Source: Cristatella mucedo (taxonomy: Eukaryota > Bryozoa > Phylactolaemata > Cristatellidae). Taken from it: a stretch of 64,000 bases of DNA. The stretch covers positions 1 through 64,000 of the forward strand of contig WPIO01000246.1 of NCBI GenBank assembly GCA_009760855.2. The letters are read 5' to 3'. Every line of letters starts with the position of its first letter. Position 1 is the stretch's first letter. This document shows, piece by piece, positions 42,082 through 53,640 of the stretch. Both the position numbers and the translations under genes were made by a program. The notes under the pieces were generated by a model. It did not search any database. It was not told where the DNA came from and was given only the letters and a program-made list of their open reading frames with translations.

Positions 42082-43396
42082 ATTTTACGGAATCAGTGTT
42101 CTGGGATTTACATTACTGCAAAATTTTCATATACTTATAAACGATTCCCACTGCAGCAGTACCTCTTACTGTTGATCATACAAATTGATACATTTAGATC
42201 GCAGAAACGGTCGTTGTATTCAAGATTTTAGAAACTGCTTGACATGTATTACTTTGATTGTATGACCGGTCGTACATCCGACTGAAACGATAGCTGCTAT
42301 CTTTTTTACAGAATAAGTTGATTGCAAACTTGACTTCAAAATTTATAAGGCATTTGAACTCGCCGGAATGCGACTGACGGACTGGCTCTGACCTCCGGGA
42401 GCTGATTGTACGCGAGTAGTCAGCTGTGCAAGCAAAAACAAGCTTTGTTTCTGTCAAAACCCGAAGCTGGCTACCCATATTTAAACGTATTAAAATAATT
42501 CGCAGCTACCGGTTTCGTGAGAAGATTGTTACTCATAAAGGCTGGTTGGCAGCTAGCTCCTTCAGCTTCAGTATTGAAACTTCCTGAAAGCTCCTAGTTC
42601 AACGAGACAGCACATGATGGCAGGTCAGCAGTTTGCACAAATGGGTTGATTGCATTAAAAGGTACTAAGGTGCTTTTACGATGCCATCTGCACAGCAGGA
42701 CTCGATTTTCATAAAACATGGAAGCACCCCTCCAAATAAATACTGATTGCTTAAGTATCAAAATAAACGCAAAGCACTGCCGTCTCGCAGGCGTCTACGT
42801 TTAATTGTCATTACCACGACCAGCACCACCTATCGAGTTCTATTCCCTGCTCAGGGTGTTGCTCTAGTCCCAGCTGCAATGAAACGACAAATGTCCCAGA
42901 AATATCTTGCTGAAGACTGTGTATTTGATGTTAGTCATTCTTTGTTAAAGCTATCATCTCTGTCTCGTTAGACAACAAACTTCATAGCCGATTAATTTTT
43001 TCTAATGGATTTTTCTGTAAGCTTATATTACAGGAATAAATTGGTGAAGTCCTCAGTCAGACACAGAGGTGTGGTGACAAAAGGAGACGAAGTCCAGCCC
43101 AGGTGGAGCAACGTCACTGCAATGCCGATCAACAATCAGCTACGACAGATCACAGAGCACTGCCTTTGTTGTGGTACGCAAACAGCACATTCAAAGTAAA
43201 ATAAAAAGCCCGTTTTCCAGAGCCATCGAAGGAGATCAACTTGATCGCTCGTGAGGTAGGCCTACAAATAAATCGACACAAAACGATTTGGCCTAAATAT
43301 AAGCACAAACGGAAAACCAATCGAAAACCCAGTGGGCAACTGTTGACAATCAAGGTAACCATTTTGTTTCAACGTCAGCAACTGGATAGAGAGAGA

Positions 43397-43440
<44 letters not shown>
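42082..43440. repeat. Segmental duplication SD3, left copy
   Basis: It matches 57.75-58.95 kb in order, up to a shared (GA)n tract. Conserved words include GAACACTGCC-side TGCCTTTxTTGTGGTAC and AAAAAGCCxGTTTTCCAGAG. Compared frames drift out of phase, so I do not call exons. Short open stretches near 42.75-42.97 and 43.0-43.2 kb are not conserved as protein. Confidence 0.7.
43388..43438. repeat. (GA)n microsatellite at the SD3/SD2 border
   Basis: This GA tract ends the similarity to the 57.75-58.95 kb block. About 20 bases later the similarity to 7.15 kb begins. Confidence 0.95.
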
Positions 43441-43782
43441 ATACCCAAGTGCTCCATGTAGCACGATGTATCTCTATGAATTACCTACTCTTCTTGCAAC
43501 TGCTATGCATGCTACGATCACTAATCGGGTCACTTGTTGGTTTCACGACTACATCGAGTGCCAAAATATAATGCTGCCATTTTTAGGTGCGCAAAATTTC
43601 TATATCACTATTTACATCATTAACATTTAAAAAAAGAAAGCAATATACACAATGTTATATCTCAACAAGTCTGCGAAAACCGTAAAATAAACCGGTGGTA
43701 ACATACTAGTTACATTAATCAGAACACGATGACCACAAGTAAGAAATTCCAGTAAATGTGAAAATTATAATCGCCAATTTAC

Positions 43783-43884
43783 CTGTGAAACTTCAACAGC
43801 TGCTCTAGGCGGGACTTGATTCTGTGGGTCAAGCTGGTTTTGGAAATCCATTCTGCGACATATTTCCATTAGTCTCGACCACAC
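43783..43884 (-). CDS. Exon B of unidentified host gene (SD2 right copy)
   Basis: 102 bases, phase 0/0. The acceptor ends CTGACTGCAG and the donor is TCACAG/GTAAAT. The frame reads VWSRLMEICRRMDFQNQLDP and then QNQVPPRAAVEVSQ. Of 34 codons about 23 encode the same residue as in the left copy, and there is no gap. This is the last exon I can place; continuation on the minus strand toward 43.4 kb was not found. Confidence 0.65.
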
Positions 43885-44460
43885 CTGCAGTCAGATAGTA
43901 CGCAATTAAAACAAATGCAGAGCAACAAAGAATTATGTTGCAACGTCTGGCTAAAAGAGGAGCAAGGCACAATCGGCTGCAGTACGATTTTTCCAGTGCC
44001 ACGTATACTACCAGAATTTAATATAGTAAGGTAACATAGGCTCCATTAAATGTCTGCAAAATGGAAACCTTTAATCAGCTTTGCTTTACAACAACTACTA
44101 CTGCCACCTAATACATCATAGCTGTAGTAAAAAATCATTTAATGAACTAATCTTCAACTTCAACTAAGTATAGCCAATCAGTGCAGAGGTATTGGTCGTA
44201 AGATCATAACGTGCAATGTAGGAAACGAACTTCTTAATGCACACACATACGTGCGTAAAAATGCATGAGCGTGCGTCTACACATGGGCCATGAATGTGCT
44301 TACACACGTGGACCATGCACAACGTAAAAAGATATGCCGACGATTCTGAACTGAATCATCCAGTAACTGCTATGCCACTAACTTGCATTATAACGGCAGG
44401 TACGGTGCATGATTTATAACATACAGCTTGCTAGCAACACGATTGCAAGGCAGTACAGAC

Positions 44461-44667
44461 CTCACCATACTCCTCGGACATTTCATCAAGTGGCTCGGTT
44501 GGCCAATCAGCGTCAGTTTCATTTTCTTCCATCTCCTCTTCCAGCTGCTCCAAGAACAAAATCTGGTCGCGTATTGCTTGCTGTAGCTCGGGGTCTTCAA
44601 GCGGCCTAACAGCATCATCTGCCTCCCACATCATAAACTGGGACATCAAGGGAGCCATGTGCCACAT
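44461..44667 (-). CDS. Exon A of unidentified host gene (SD2 right copy)
   Basis: 207 bases, phase 0/0. The acceptor is GTCTGTCTCTATAG and the donor TATGGTGAG/GTCTGT, homologous to the left copy. The frame starts MWHMAPLMSQFMMWEADD and contains LEDPELQQAIRDQILF, a LEQLEEEMEENE coiled-coil-like acidic stretch, and WPTEPLDEMSEEYGE. It could begin translation at its first codon (ATG at the exon edge), but exon 0 joins it in phase. The function is unknown. Confidence 0.65.
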
Positions 44668-44884
44668 CTATAGAGACAGACCAAACATTGCAGCAGAACA
44701 CGAGATTGGAATGCACGCTCGCTCACACACAAACACACCAGATGAAGGTCAAACAACCAGAAATTGTACAAGATGGCAGGTCACCTGATTCTAAAAAGGT
44801 CCTACTACCGAAACTAGGCTGCTACCCCTGGACATGCAGCTATACAGAGTAAGGTAACTCCGGCAGCAGCTGCTGCTGACTCAC

Positions 44885-44953
44885 TTCCAGATTGGTTTTC
44901 TCTTGTGGTATCGAGTCGTTGTCCACATAAGCCATAATGTCATCGACCGTAAT
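44885..44953 (-). CDS. Exon 0 of unidentified host gene (SD2 right copy)
   Basis: 69 bases, phase 0/0, between CATTTGCCAATAG and a strong donor CTGGAA/GTGAGT. It reads ITVDDIMAYVDNDSIPQEKT and NLE, fully open. The 217-base intron to exon A has consensus ends. The left copy has the same 69 bases aligned without gaps but with stops and a lost donor. Calling it an exon rests on the splice sites and joint phase; the acceptor's pyrimidine tract is only moderate. Confidence 0.45.
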
Positions 44954-45298
44954 CTATTGGCAAATGAAGTCGCCCATGTCAGTAGAATCTCGATCCCACA
45001 GTAAAGAACTTGGCATGATGGCAAAAACTACACGCCGCCCCTTATGAGGTAGCCATGCAAGAAAGAGCAACGAGGATTCGCTCGATATAGGACAGGGATT
45101 ACCCAGTCTTCTTTCATGGCAGTGCGGCAGATCTTAAGCGATCAAATGTCTGGTCGAGTGATGCAGGCAAAGTAGCTGCAGTCGGACTTTAATGAGGAAT
45201 GCCAAGAGAGAGCCCCAGTTAGAGTAGCACTGCATATACGGAACCAGAACACCAATGCAGTCGGCCAGCCCAAGCTCAGCAATGCAAATTGTAGTAAA
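44954..45298. other. SD2 intron-like sequence
   Basis: On the minus strand a stretch reads WLPHKGRRVVFAIMPSSLLW and runs to a TAG just before exon 0. The same residues are visible in the left copy. Treated as intron. Confidence 0.35.
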
Positions 45299-45475
45299 AC
45301 TAGCTGATTTAACAGTCTCATTTGTATGGAGACATAAGAACAGAAAACATGATCACTACCGATCGCAATTGGCAATAAAGAATTGCCTACCAAAAGACTC
45401 GAACCAACGTCCTCGGTAATAAAGAGCAGAAATCATTACCTCCTGGCCTATCTTAGAGCTGAGTGTCACCCTCAG
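45299..45475 (-). mobile_element. SINE S1 monomer
   Basis: The orthologous copy of the 9.6 kb SINE: GCTGTTAAATCAGC-type end at its low-coordinate side, box B-like GTTGGTTCGAGTC near 45405, and a box A region near 45445. Confidence 0.7.
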
Positions 45476-47420
45476 CTGTTAGGGAAATCAACACACTCAT
45501 AAACGTAGCTCGGAAGGATTGGGTTTGTAGGAACAACTGGCTAGCCACACTCTCTTGCTAGCTATGAAGCCAATTCCTCTCTAGGTCAGTTATGTTAAAA
45601 TCATACCAGTCTTGTTGTAGCAGACAAAGACCACACATCTCAGCCTGCCGGTTGGCCTCACCGAACCTAGTCTCCAAGTCTCTCTCGCACGTTGGTGGAA
45701 TAAAGTCGTACCCTGACTACGCCTTCTTAACATCCACTAACGTATTCACACAACAACAGGATTCTGGGTTGGATTGGTAATAAACGGCATTCACGTTGCA
45801 TTGCTATTCAACCGACATTGCTAACAAAACACAATTCCTAGTGGTCTAAAAAGCCACAATATCATCGGTCAACAGCTGGCACCTTAAAGAATGTTCTCAT
45901 GTGGCTGCTGCCTTGCCAATGACCTGAAGTACCACATGGGAGCTGCAAGCAGCATTGGCCGGCCCAGAAGGCAGGTTTCTCCTAACCCAAAGCGTAATAG
46001 TACCACTGTCACAGGATAACAAAGCTGCCTTCTCATGAAGTCCTGAATAAGGAGCAATAACTACTGGGCCATCTAGAGGCAGCTTTAATCGCTTTCGCTA
46101 CTTAAAACCAGTCACTGAGGGGTGATGAATCTCTCCTGACAGCAGGAAAGGCCAACTGTACGGCCGTTGGGATTCAGTAGGACACCGGTCGATCTGATTC
46201 GCAGACTGAGATCGGTTGAAGAACACAGAATGCTGTGGTGGATCTGCACAGGCCACACTGGGCTGCTTTTATCAGTAGGCAGCTCCTGGAGGTCCCTATA
46301 GACTTGGGCTGCTGGCAAACATAGCAACATTCAGTGGCAAGGGAAGCTTGTTTACGATGCTTCAGCAGTACTCATCGCTCATCATGTTGAAAGCGATACA
46401 TTTTAAACAATATTCTATAACTCGGAGCACCGCAACTAAACAAGCCAATTAAGCAATCGCTTCAGCTACCTATGACTGAAGTACTCAGATTCCAAGCCAT
46501 TTTTCTGAGGCTTTACCCGAACTATTCTTCTAGTCATAACCAGCAATCCAGAACCACCTTGTACCCGCCGCATGTGATCCTAATCCTTCCTCAAATCACT
46601 GACATGCTATAATTTGCTATGATTTGCTATGAAGTTCCACAGCAGCCAAAATGTCGGCGAGTGCTTTCTCGGGTGTGGTGCTACTGTACGTTAAGGGAAG
46701 CAAAAATCTGTCAATCAAGCCCCGTAAACCAAAAACGATATAAGATGAATCCAAACCAATAAAGTCACCAATAGACTTCACAAATAATCACATCACTAAA
46801 TGCATAGCAAAAGTAGATAACTCACGGACAAAAGGCACGAGGCAGGTACTCTTGCCGGCGCGGCTCGACTTTGGATGGGGGACCGACTGTAATGCATAGA
46901 GCTTTAATAACCTATTTCAACAGAATTTTAAAATATCAATTTTGTTAAAGAAAAACAAAAAATAATTTCATAGAAAATTAACTGCAAGTAAGTGAACTTC
47001 GACCTAGAGGGTTTTATGAGCCATATTCGGCAACGGCCTTGACATTAACGACCACAACGTAACAGCCTTGGATATCACTCGGTGAAACAGTGAAATTCTG
47101 TCAATCCATTCAACATTCTGGTTGCGGCCAATTTATTCTGGTCTCAAATCACACAGCGATCTGTCAGAGTGTCAAGAACGATGCAGCAGCAATGTATAAT
47201 CGATAGTTTGAAGCAGGGAACCTCCCAAGTGAGCCCCGGCGAAAGTTCGAAGACAAAAATGAAAAAACACCACTCGTTACAGCCCATGCTCTGCCGGTGT
47301 GGATAGTGATGCATGATGACGATAGTCGGACGTTTGCTTCTTCTAACTGCAATGGCAAGCTTCATGACTAACCAAATGACACTGTGTAGGGGTTTGGACG
47401 AAAGATAAAGATGAATGATG
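45476..47420. other. SD2 intron-like sequence
   Basis: It matches 9.77-11.66 kb. A minus-strand frame of about 70 codons (46.11-46.33 kb) follows a conserved AGTCTATAG acceptor and contains DLQELPTDKSSPVWPV. It is open here but not in the partner. Not called as an exon. Confidence 0.35.
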
Positions 47421-47423
47421 CCC

Positions 47424-47560
47424 TCACAAGCGGTTCGTAGTGCTGACAAAGACGGCTGTATTGTGTAATACACATGCAAACTCTGAAGAACCAGCGTACA
47501 TTCTGATGTAGAAGCCGTCGTGGCTGCTGCTGTCTGACTCAGTCACGCCGCCAGAGACAT
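47424..47560 (-). pseudogene. Decayed candidate first exon (SD2 right copy)
   Basis: The partner of 11661-11803. The ATG and frame are shared for about 19 codons (MYAGSSEFACVLHNTAVF), then about 14 bases are missing and the frame ends. If this module is the real 5' end of the gene, this copy would need another start. Confidence 0.3.
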
Positions 47561-47693
47561 GCGACGAAAACAAGCATGGAGAAGTATTCGTGAACAGGAG
47601 CTTCAACCGCATTCGAGGCTAACGTGAAGCCGTGCACGGTTAGATGAAATTAAATTGTGACGTGCAATCGAAGCTTAATTCTAATAATATAAG

Positions 47694-47740
47694 GGACATT
47701 CAATTCGGTCTCGAGAATGAGACCTGACCACTGAATGTCC
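47694..47740. repeat. Two-tier inverted repeat
   Basis: GGACATTCA (47694-47702) pairs with TGAATGTCC (47732-47740), and inside it GGTCTC (47707-47712) pairs with GAGACC (47719-47724). Outer 9 bp and inner 6 bp are perfect. It may be a small foldback element or a structured transcript; no duplication flanks it. Confidence 0.7.
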
Positions 47741-47939
47741 GAAAGGTCTTTATGTCCGGTCCACATAGTCAATTCCACGACCAGACACCGTGCTCGATTC
47801 CTTCCCGATGATTAACAATTGCTAACACTTTTACAGCTGTCGAATCTATATCCAATCGGCTTCTTTTTCTCTGTTGTGTTAACAACCACTAATTTGGTGG
47901 AGGTAGCCTGTCGGAAAATGTCACTGAGCCTCTAAAGTT

Positions 47940-48575
47940 GGTGCTTGGCTGGGCTGCCAAAGAAAGCTATTAGGCCACTGCAGCAGACTATGATTATGGC
48001 TGAAAGTCTAGTCTTCAAGTCCGAGCGGTTTGAGCACTTGTCTGCTTACCTAACAGAGCTAGGATGGATGCCGGTTGAGCAACGAATACAGCTCAAAGTT
48101 CTTACACTGACCCACAGGACCCGCCACGGCTGGGCTCCTTCGTACCTAGCTAAAATGCTGCATCAGTTACAGCCTGTTCGCGCCCTCAGGTCATGTGTTA
48201 ACAATTCATTATCTGTTCTATTCCTGTACTTAAAGACCCTTGGCGACAGAAGCATTAGCTCTGCTGGTCCTAGACTGTTGAACTTGCTTCTACAATTTTT
48301 ACACAACGTAAACCGCTATCCCGCTGGCTACTATGGCTTATCCTTTTCAGCGGTCCTGAGCTCCTACTTCCGTACTACTCACTACCGCAACACCTCTCCT
48401 GAATCTGCTATACTTCCCACTATTTCTTCGTTGGGTTAGACCAAGTCTGTTGGCTACCGAATGCCTACCGAATGCCCCTTAGGCTGTGAGTTGCTAGACA
48501 AAACTCTCCTGCGTAACACCCACATGGTCTTTAGGAATGAGTGGAGTTACAGACGGAGATACGTAATGCGAGGCA
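47940..48575 (+). pseudogene. LINE B copy, C-terminal domain open
   Basis: A 164-codon frame (MAGLPKKAIRPLQQTMIMAE start) with FEHLSAYLTELGWMPVEQRI, LTHRTRHGWAPSYLAKMLHQ, LGDRSISSAGPRLLNLLLQF. The 3' untranslated end (GGCTACCGAATGC, AACACCCACATGGTC, GGAGATACGTAATG) follows to 48575. The 5' part is truncated. Confidence 0.8.
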
Positions 48576-48594
48576 CACAAATAATTAATTACGT

Positions 48595-48830
48595 CCAAAT
48601 TTAGACTCTCAAGGCCCACCCTGGCTCTACTCCCGTGTACTTGGCTGAACTTTTACAACAGCTTCGGCACCTTTAGTGCTGTAACTACAGCAAATCAAAA
48701 GATTCCGAACAACCTTACGCGATTGCTATGGAGGCCTAGGTTCAAGGGGTTTGTATCTAAGACCTTTCGATCGTATTGATTTTTGGCAGATAATTTTATC
48801 CTGCTTCAATTCCGCCAAATCGTTTACAGA
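48595..48830 (+). pseudogene. LINE B-like fragment
   Basis: A TLKAHPGSTPVYLAELLQQL stretch and further degenerate sequence resemble a non-LTR C-terminal domain. It is too decayed to place firmly. Confidence 0.45.
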
Positions 48831-51564
48831 GTAACTACCTTGCTGCTTTACTTCTCTTTTTACTTATTCTGTAAATAGTAAAATCTTGATGTCTGCATTG
48901 CAGCCAAGGAGAGCTGAATATCTACGAAGGCGTTTCAAAACTCCCTGGAAGAGAATCAACACCAAAGGATGACTGGCATGTATGGCATACAGCAATTAAG
49001 CTCAAACTACAATTACGATTATTGCAGCACACTGAAGCAAACTTGAAAGCACTCATGACCAACCGTTTTGGCTTGCAACGCTTGTACCATGCCCTAAATC
49101 ATGCACGGTCGAAACACAAAGCAAACGGGAGCAAAATAAGAGACAATTTCACTGGTGACTTCAATTATTATTTCTATATTTGAAGTCTATAACCTTGCTT
49201 CTATGCAGTTATCTGTGACCATGGCTACTCTATGGATGCAAAAACCACGTAGACATTTATAATGCCCTCGAAAAGTCCCGAATAAACCCCTTTAGTTTCA
49301 CCACAACATGCATTTTATTTTTATTTGTGCTTTGCGTGAGTGTTAAAATTACGGGAAACACACAGAGAATATGCACAGCACAGACAGACACAGCATACAC
49401 ACTCACAACTAACAAACACACAATATACAGAGGTATTGCAGAGCCACGGGTTGTAGTATTAATTGCTAGCTCATACTCAGACTGGGTGAGGCTTTGGCTA
49501 TTAAATACCTTGTTACTTACAGAAGGTAGGGAAGACCATTGGCATTTTTAATCCAGCCCATTTCTCGCGAACCCATGCCAAAAGAGTAGTCCTCTGCAGA
49601 AATGACCGAACTTCCTTTGCAAGAATGGTTAAGTGTGTAGAAACAGATTTAGTTCTCTAAAAGTATTATATCTATTGAATTATTATTGTAAATAATTATA
49701 AGATTATTGTCAAATGCCTGCTTTCTGGAATAGCTGGCTTATTGTTTTACCCCTCCTCCCAACTACAGCTAAGTCACAACCGATGAAAATTGCTCGGTGC
49801 CTCACATAGCCAGCAAAGCAAATGTCTTCGCGTCGAGCTACACCACAGATTTCCACATAGCTGCTGCGTGCAAACACTTTCCGCTGTTTAGCTAGAGATA
49901 GCGGTGCATCGCGAAGCAGTACTCAGTGGCCAGACAACATCTAGCATCACTGCAGTTGGCCAGTGCTGGAAACAAACATCTACAGCCTGTATAGGGCACT
50001 CCAAACGTCCTACACACGGCTAGGGTTTCAACACAATTGCTAAACCAAAAAGCCAGCTCTTGTCGAACCAAAGCGTAAGAGAAGCATAATCTACGTCTTC
50101 AGATAGGAGCAGTATGCGACTACTGGGCTTCTAAAGGCTTTAAAAACCAAGATGTGACTGCCCAGAGAACGGTCTCAAGGCTAAGGCTTGCAACGGTGCG
50201 TCACAGCGAATCCCTCTGTTCACAGAGGCTCCAGCAGTGACTTTCTTGTCTCTCACAGTGCCGAAACTCAGCATTATTAGCTGCCACCGGCCCATTATCA
50301 GCGAGACAGCTTAGAGCAGCTATTTCGGTGCATTTTAAGTCGGTGATATTTAGCCACAACAGTAGCTGCCCATAAGCAACCCCTAAGCAGTTGCATTTGA
50401 TTTCACCAGACGCCGATTGCTTAAAAACCTTGAACAGTCGGCTCCTGAGAAGTTTCGGCCGTCTGGTTTTGTACAAAACCTCTTGGCCTTTGTTTCAGGG
50501 ACTTAAACCTTTTCGTTCAATTTCAGTTCGAAGTTTCTAGTACAAGGACCATGCCTGGATTTCAGGCCGATGGTGCAACTTCTCGACCTTTGGTGGCTTG
50601 GCGTTAGGTTGAGACTTTCAATTTGATGCTGAAACTTGGCTAGTGACAATTAGTAAGCAACTAATAGTTGGTTACTGTTGTCGTACACCTTAAATATTCT
50701 AGCTAATTAACAGTTCAATCTTAGACATTCGTCAAAACCTAGTGTCCCTCGACGTATAATACACAAGCCGAACCCCAGCTACCATATTTTGATTAGTGAA
50801 ATTCGCAGTATTTTCCAATTGATTTTTAGAAAAATAACCTTGCAAGTTATATACTGCCTGCACAATAGGGTCGAAATTAAAAGAAATACTCATAACCAAA
50901 CATTCAGATGGCTCGACTTGACCATATGGAATAACTAGTACTTGTAAATTTGTCATTGACCATTCTATTATTTTTCCTATTTTTGACGTACGTATTTTAT
51001 TGTGTTATTTGTCTGACTAGAAATTCAAAATCAGATATTCACTTCAGCCAACAACATCTGACCAAAATACAATTTTCATGCACTGACATTGACACTGTGG
51101 AAGAAGACTATTAAGATGTTGGCAGTGACAATTTTCCTGCTAACTGAGACGATAGAAACAAACTGATGTTAATGAAAACTGATTTATGAATTTCGTTGTA
51201 ATTTTTTCAATGAAGCTTTTTTGTATAAGCTTGTGTCCATAAACTGTGCCCTTAATTTTTCGACGATTGTAGTAGGGTCGCATTATATTATAATGACGTG
51301 AAAATGCAGGAGTATTAACCAACTTACACAAAGATTTTTCACAACATTTGGTTTAGCATTTACATGACAAGATGTCTGAAATAATAGTCTCAATTACACA
51401 TTGAACTCAAAAATAGTAATTCACTATCGCTGCAATACAAGCGGCAGTAATGGCAACACATGCAAGAGCATTTCATGATGGCATGATGATCTTATGAAAA
51501 GTCGACGAAAAATTCGACTGATGAAACGCCGACGTGGACCGTTAATTAGCTTGTAACGAGCCGT
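48831..51564. other. Unassigned 2.7 kb; one LINE A tail remnant
   Basis: It is mostly AT-rich with no match elsewhere in the window. A CA-rich patch lies at 49358-49430. Near 49600-49690 a TTTAGTTCTCTAAAAGTATT and TTATTATTG end looks like an old LINE A tail. A minus-strand frame at 50201-50476 (91 codons) has no recognised domain and no splice support. Nothing else can be defended. Confidence 0.4.
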
Positions 51565-52456
51565 GTAATTAGCTTCCAGAGATCACAGCTTGAAGTGAAC
51601 AGCGATTTACTTACCTATTAACCAAACTGTTTGCGATCGGCCCTTTTCGGAAATCGAAAAAGATATATCGCAAGACCATTTACGGTAATCCTTTACGATG
51701 GGAAAACGGTAATCAGCACACAACGAGAGTGCCTTAGCAGGTGAGCTCGTCTCCAAAAGGCCTCCTGCTGACCTAAGATTGGTGGAAAGGAAACACGATC
51801 GGATATTTTAAAAACCGGCTCAATTACTGAGCCGTACCGGCTCAGTAATTAAGCCGGTTCCTTTCACGACCTGGGCCCTGAGCTCATGGGTTAGCTTCCT
51901 TTGGTTGTAAATTCTTTTTTCGCGATTGCAAGCGTTGGTGAAAGCCGTAAAGGCTCGCCTGTCGCTGTACAAAAAGAGGCAGTTCAATCAGCTAGCATTT
52001 TTTTGTTTTTGTTTAGTTACCATAGATGGTGCACTAGATAAAGTTAAATCTTTTACTACCACTTTCCCGAGGTCGTGGGTTGGTTTCCACTGGATCAGGT
52101 AGGTTTTTCGGTGCGCCGTGATGGCATGCTAGGAAAGACAGTTGCTTCCACGACCTTGAAGCCGAGGTTCTGGGTTACATTCCTGTCGTGAGCGAGCCTT
52201 AATCATAAGAGCAAGCCGTAGTGAAAGCTGTAAAAGCTCATCGTCGCAATACAAAAAGAGGCTGTTTATAACCTCTCAGAATTTTTTTCTTGACACGTGA
52301 GTGCTTACTAAAAATGTCGTTCGTTTTCGGGTGAGGTCGTGGGTTTCTTTCCTGCGGTGGGCGATCATTTGTTGCACCTGCATGCAGTGCTAAAAGTCGT
52401 AAAGACGCTGCTGGAGCTATAGAAAAAGAGCCTGTTCAAACAGCTAGGATTATCTT
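51565..52456 (+). repeat. Array C3: head plus four tRNA-like S1 units
   Basis: The head is at 51565-51830 (AACAGCGATTTACTTACC, AACACGATCGGATATTT). U1 begins near 51831 (GGCTCAGTAATTAAGCCGG), U2 near 52015 (shortened to about 90 bases), U3 near 52110 (GCCGTGATGGCATGCTAGG) and U4 near 52291 (GTGAGTGCTTACTA). Each unit ends in AAAAGAGxCTGTT-type sequence except U2. The order is the same as in C2, C4 and C5. Confidence 0.8.
51815..51857. repeat. Inverted repeat over the box A of unit U1
   Basis: CCGGCTCAATTACTGAGCC (51815-51833) is the reverse complement, with one mismatch, of GGCTCAGTAATTAAGCCGG (51839-51857), with a 5-base spacer. The other U1 units lack the left arm. Confidence 0.8.
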
Positions 52457-52775
52457 TAACCGTACTTGCATGCTGACCCTGTGCTTGTCACTTCTAATTA
52501 ATCTATTAATGTTATTTACCAAGTATGATCCCAGTCGTCATTCGATCATGTTTCCTTTAAAGCGAATGTACAGAGCCTTGAAGGAGAGTACATTCTTTGA
52601 GGGTTCTTAATTAATTGTATTATTATTATTGTCGTAAATTGTTAAGTTGGTTTTCTCACTTTTCACTTTAATCAAGTTCGCTGCAATAAACGTGCGAATG
52701 TCATCATTACATGCAGCAGATGAGCTAAGATAATTCGACGTGCTACAGAGCTGGGAATGAACAATGCATTTGGTC
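52457..52775. mobile_element. LINE A tail (plus) then inverted LINE A fragment
   Basis: 52457-52640 is the LINE A 3' end in plus orientation (ACCAAGTATGATCCCAGTCG, TTTGAGGGTTCTTAATT, ATTATTATTATTG). 52641-52775 is the post-YADD interval in minus orientation. The same junction separates C4 from C5 and follows C1. Confidence 0.7.
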
Positions 52776-53640
52776 ACATAACGATAGAGCCTTAACCGGC
52801 AAGCAGATTCTCAACAGCCTTCCTGCTTACCTCAGATTGGTGGATAAGAAACACGATCGGATATTTGAGAACCGTCCATGTGGTAACTGGAAAGCTTGCA
52901 GTAGGTTTCGAATAAGCGCGCCGTGACGGCTCAGTAATTAAGCCGGTTCCTTTAACGACCTTGGCCCGGAAATCATGGGGTCGAATCCTTTGGTAGGAAA
53001 TCCTTTTTCACCACTGCAAGCGTTGGCGAAAGCTGCAAAGGCTCTCCTGTCGCTATACAAAGAGAGGCTGTGTAATGAGCTAGCATTCATTTCTGTTTTT
53101 TCCGTTTGGTTAGCCTGAATGGTGCACTAGGTAAAGCCAATGCTTTTACGAAAGCTTTCTTGAGGTCATTGGTTCGTTTCCCATGGTGGGCGATTGTTTA
53201 TCGCCACCTTAAGCTGTGATGAAAGCAGTACACTTCCTTTTGTCGCCATTAAAGAGAGGCTTCTCAATTATGTAGATCTTTTCTGGTGATCCGTGAGGGC
53301 GCGCTAGGAAAAATAGTTGCTTACACGACCTCCGTCCCGAGTTTGTAGGCTAGATTCCTGCCCTTGGCAAGCCTGTATCACCACTGCAAGCGGTGGTGGA
53401 AGCCGTAAACGCTCGTCAGTCGCAATAAAAAAAGAGGCTGTTTTAATTCAGCTGGGATTGTTTTTAATGGTGAGCCGTGAGTGCTTACTCGGAAAGGTAG
53501 ATGCTTTCACGAGCTCGTTCCTGAGGTCGTGGGTTCCTTACCTGTGGTTGGCGATCCTTTATTGCATCTGCATGCTGTGCTAAAAGCCGTAAAGACCACC
53601 TATCGCTATACAAAAATAGTCTGTTTAATCGGCTAGGATT
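52776..53640 (+). repeat. Array C4: four tRNA-like S1 units
   Basis: A short head remnant (AGAGCCTTAACCGGCAAGC) leads to U1 near 52916, U2 near 53108 (GGTTAGCCTGAATGGTGCAC), U3 near 53285 (CCGTGAGGGCGCGCTAGG) and U4 near 53469 (GGTGAGCCGTGAGTGCTTAC). Box B words are recognisable in all four, for example GGTTCGTTTCC in U2 and GTCGTGGGTTCC in U4. Confidence 0.8.

Larger units (their letters stand above)
43460..47600. repeat. Segmental duplication SD2, right copy
   Basis: The partner of 7.15-12.1 kb. It lacks the S2 and LINE A insertions of the left copy and carries the intact-looking exons of the minus-strand gene. Confidence 0.8.

Noticed and set aside
50201..50476. 91-codon minus-strand frame as a gene
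   Set aside because: No similarity known to me, no splice sites judged convincing, and no duplicate with which to test conservation.
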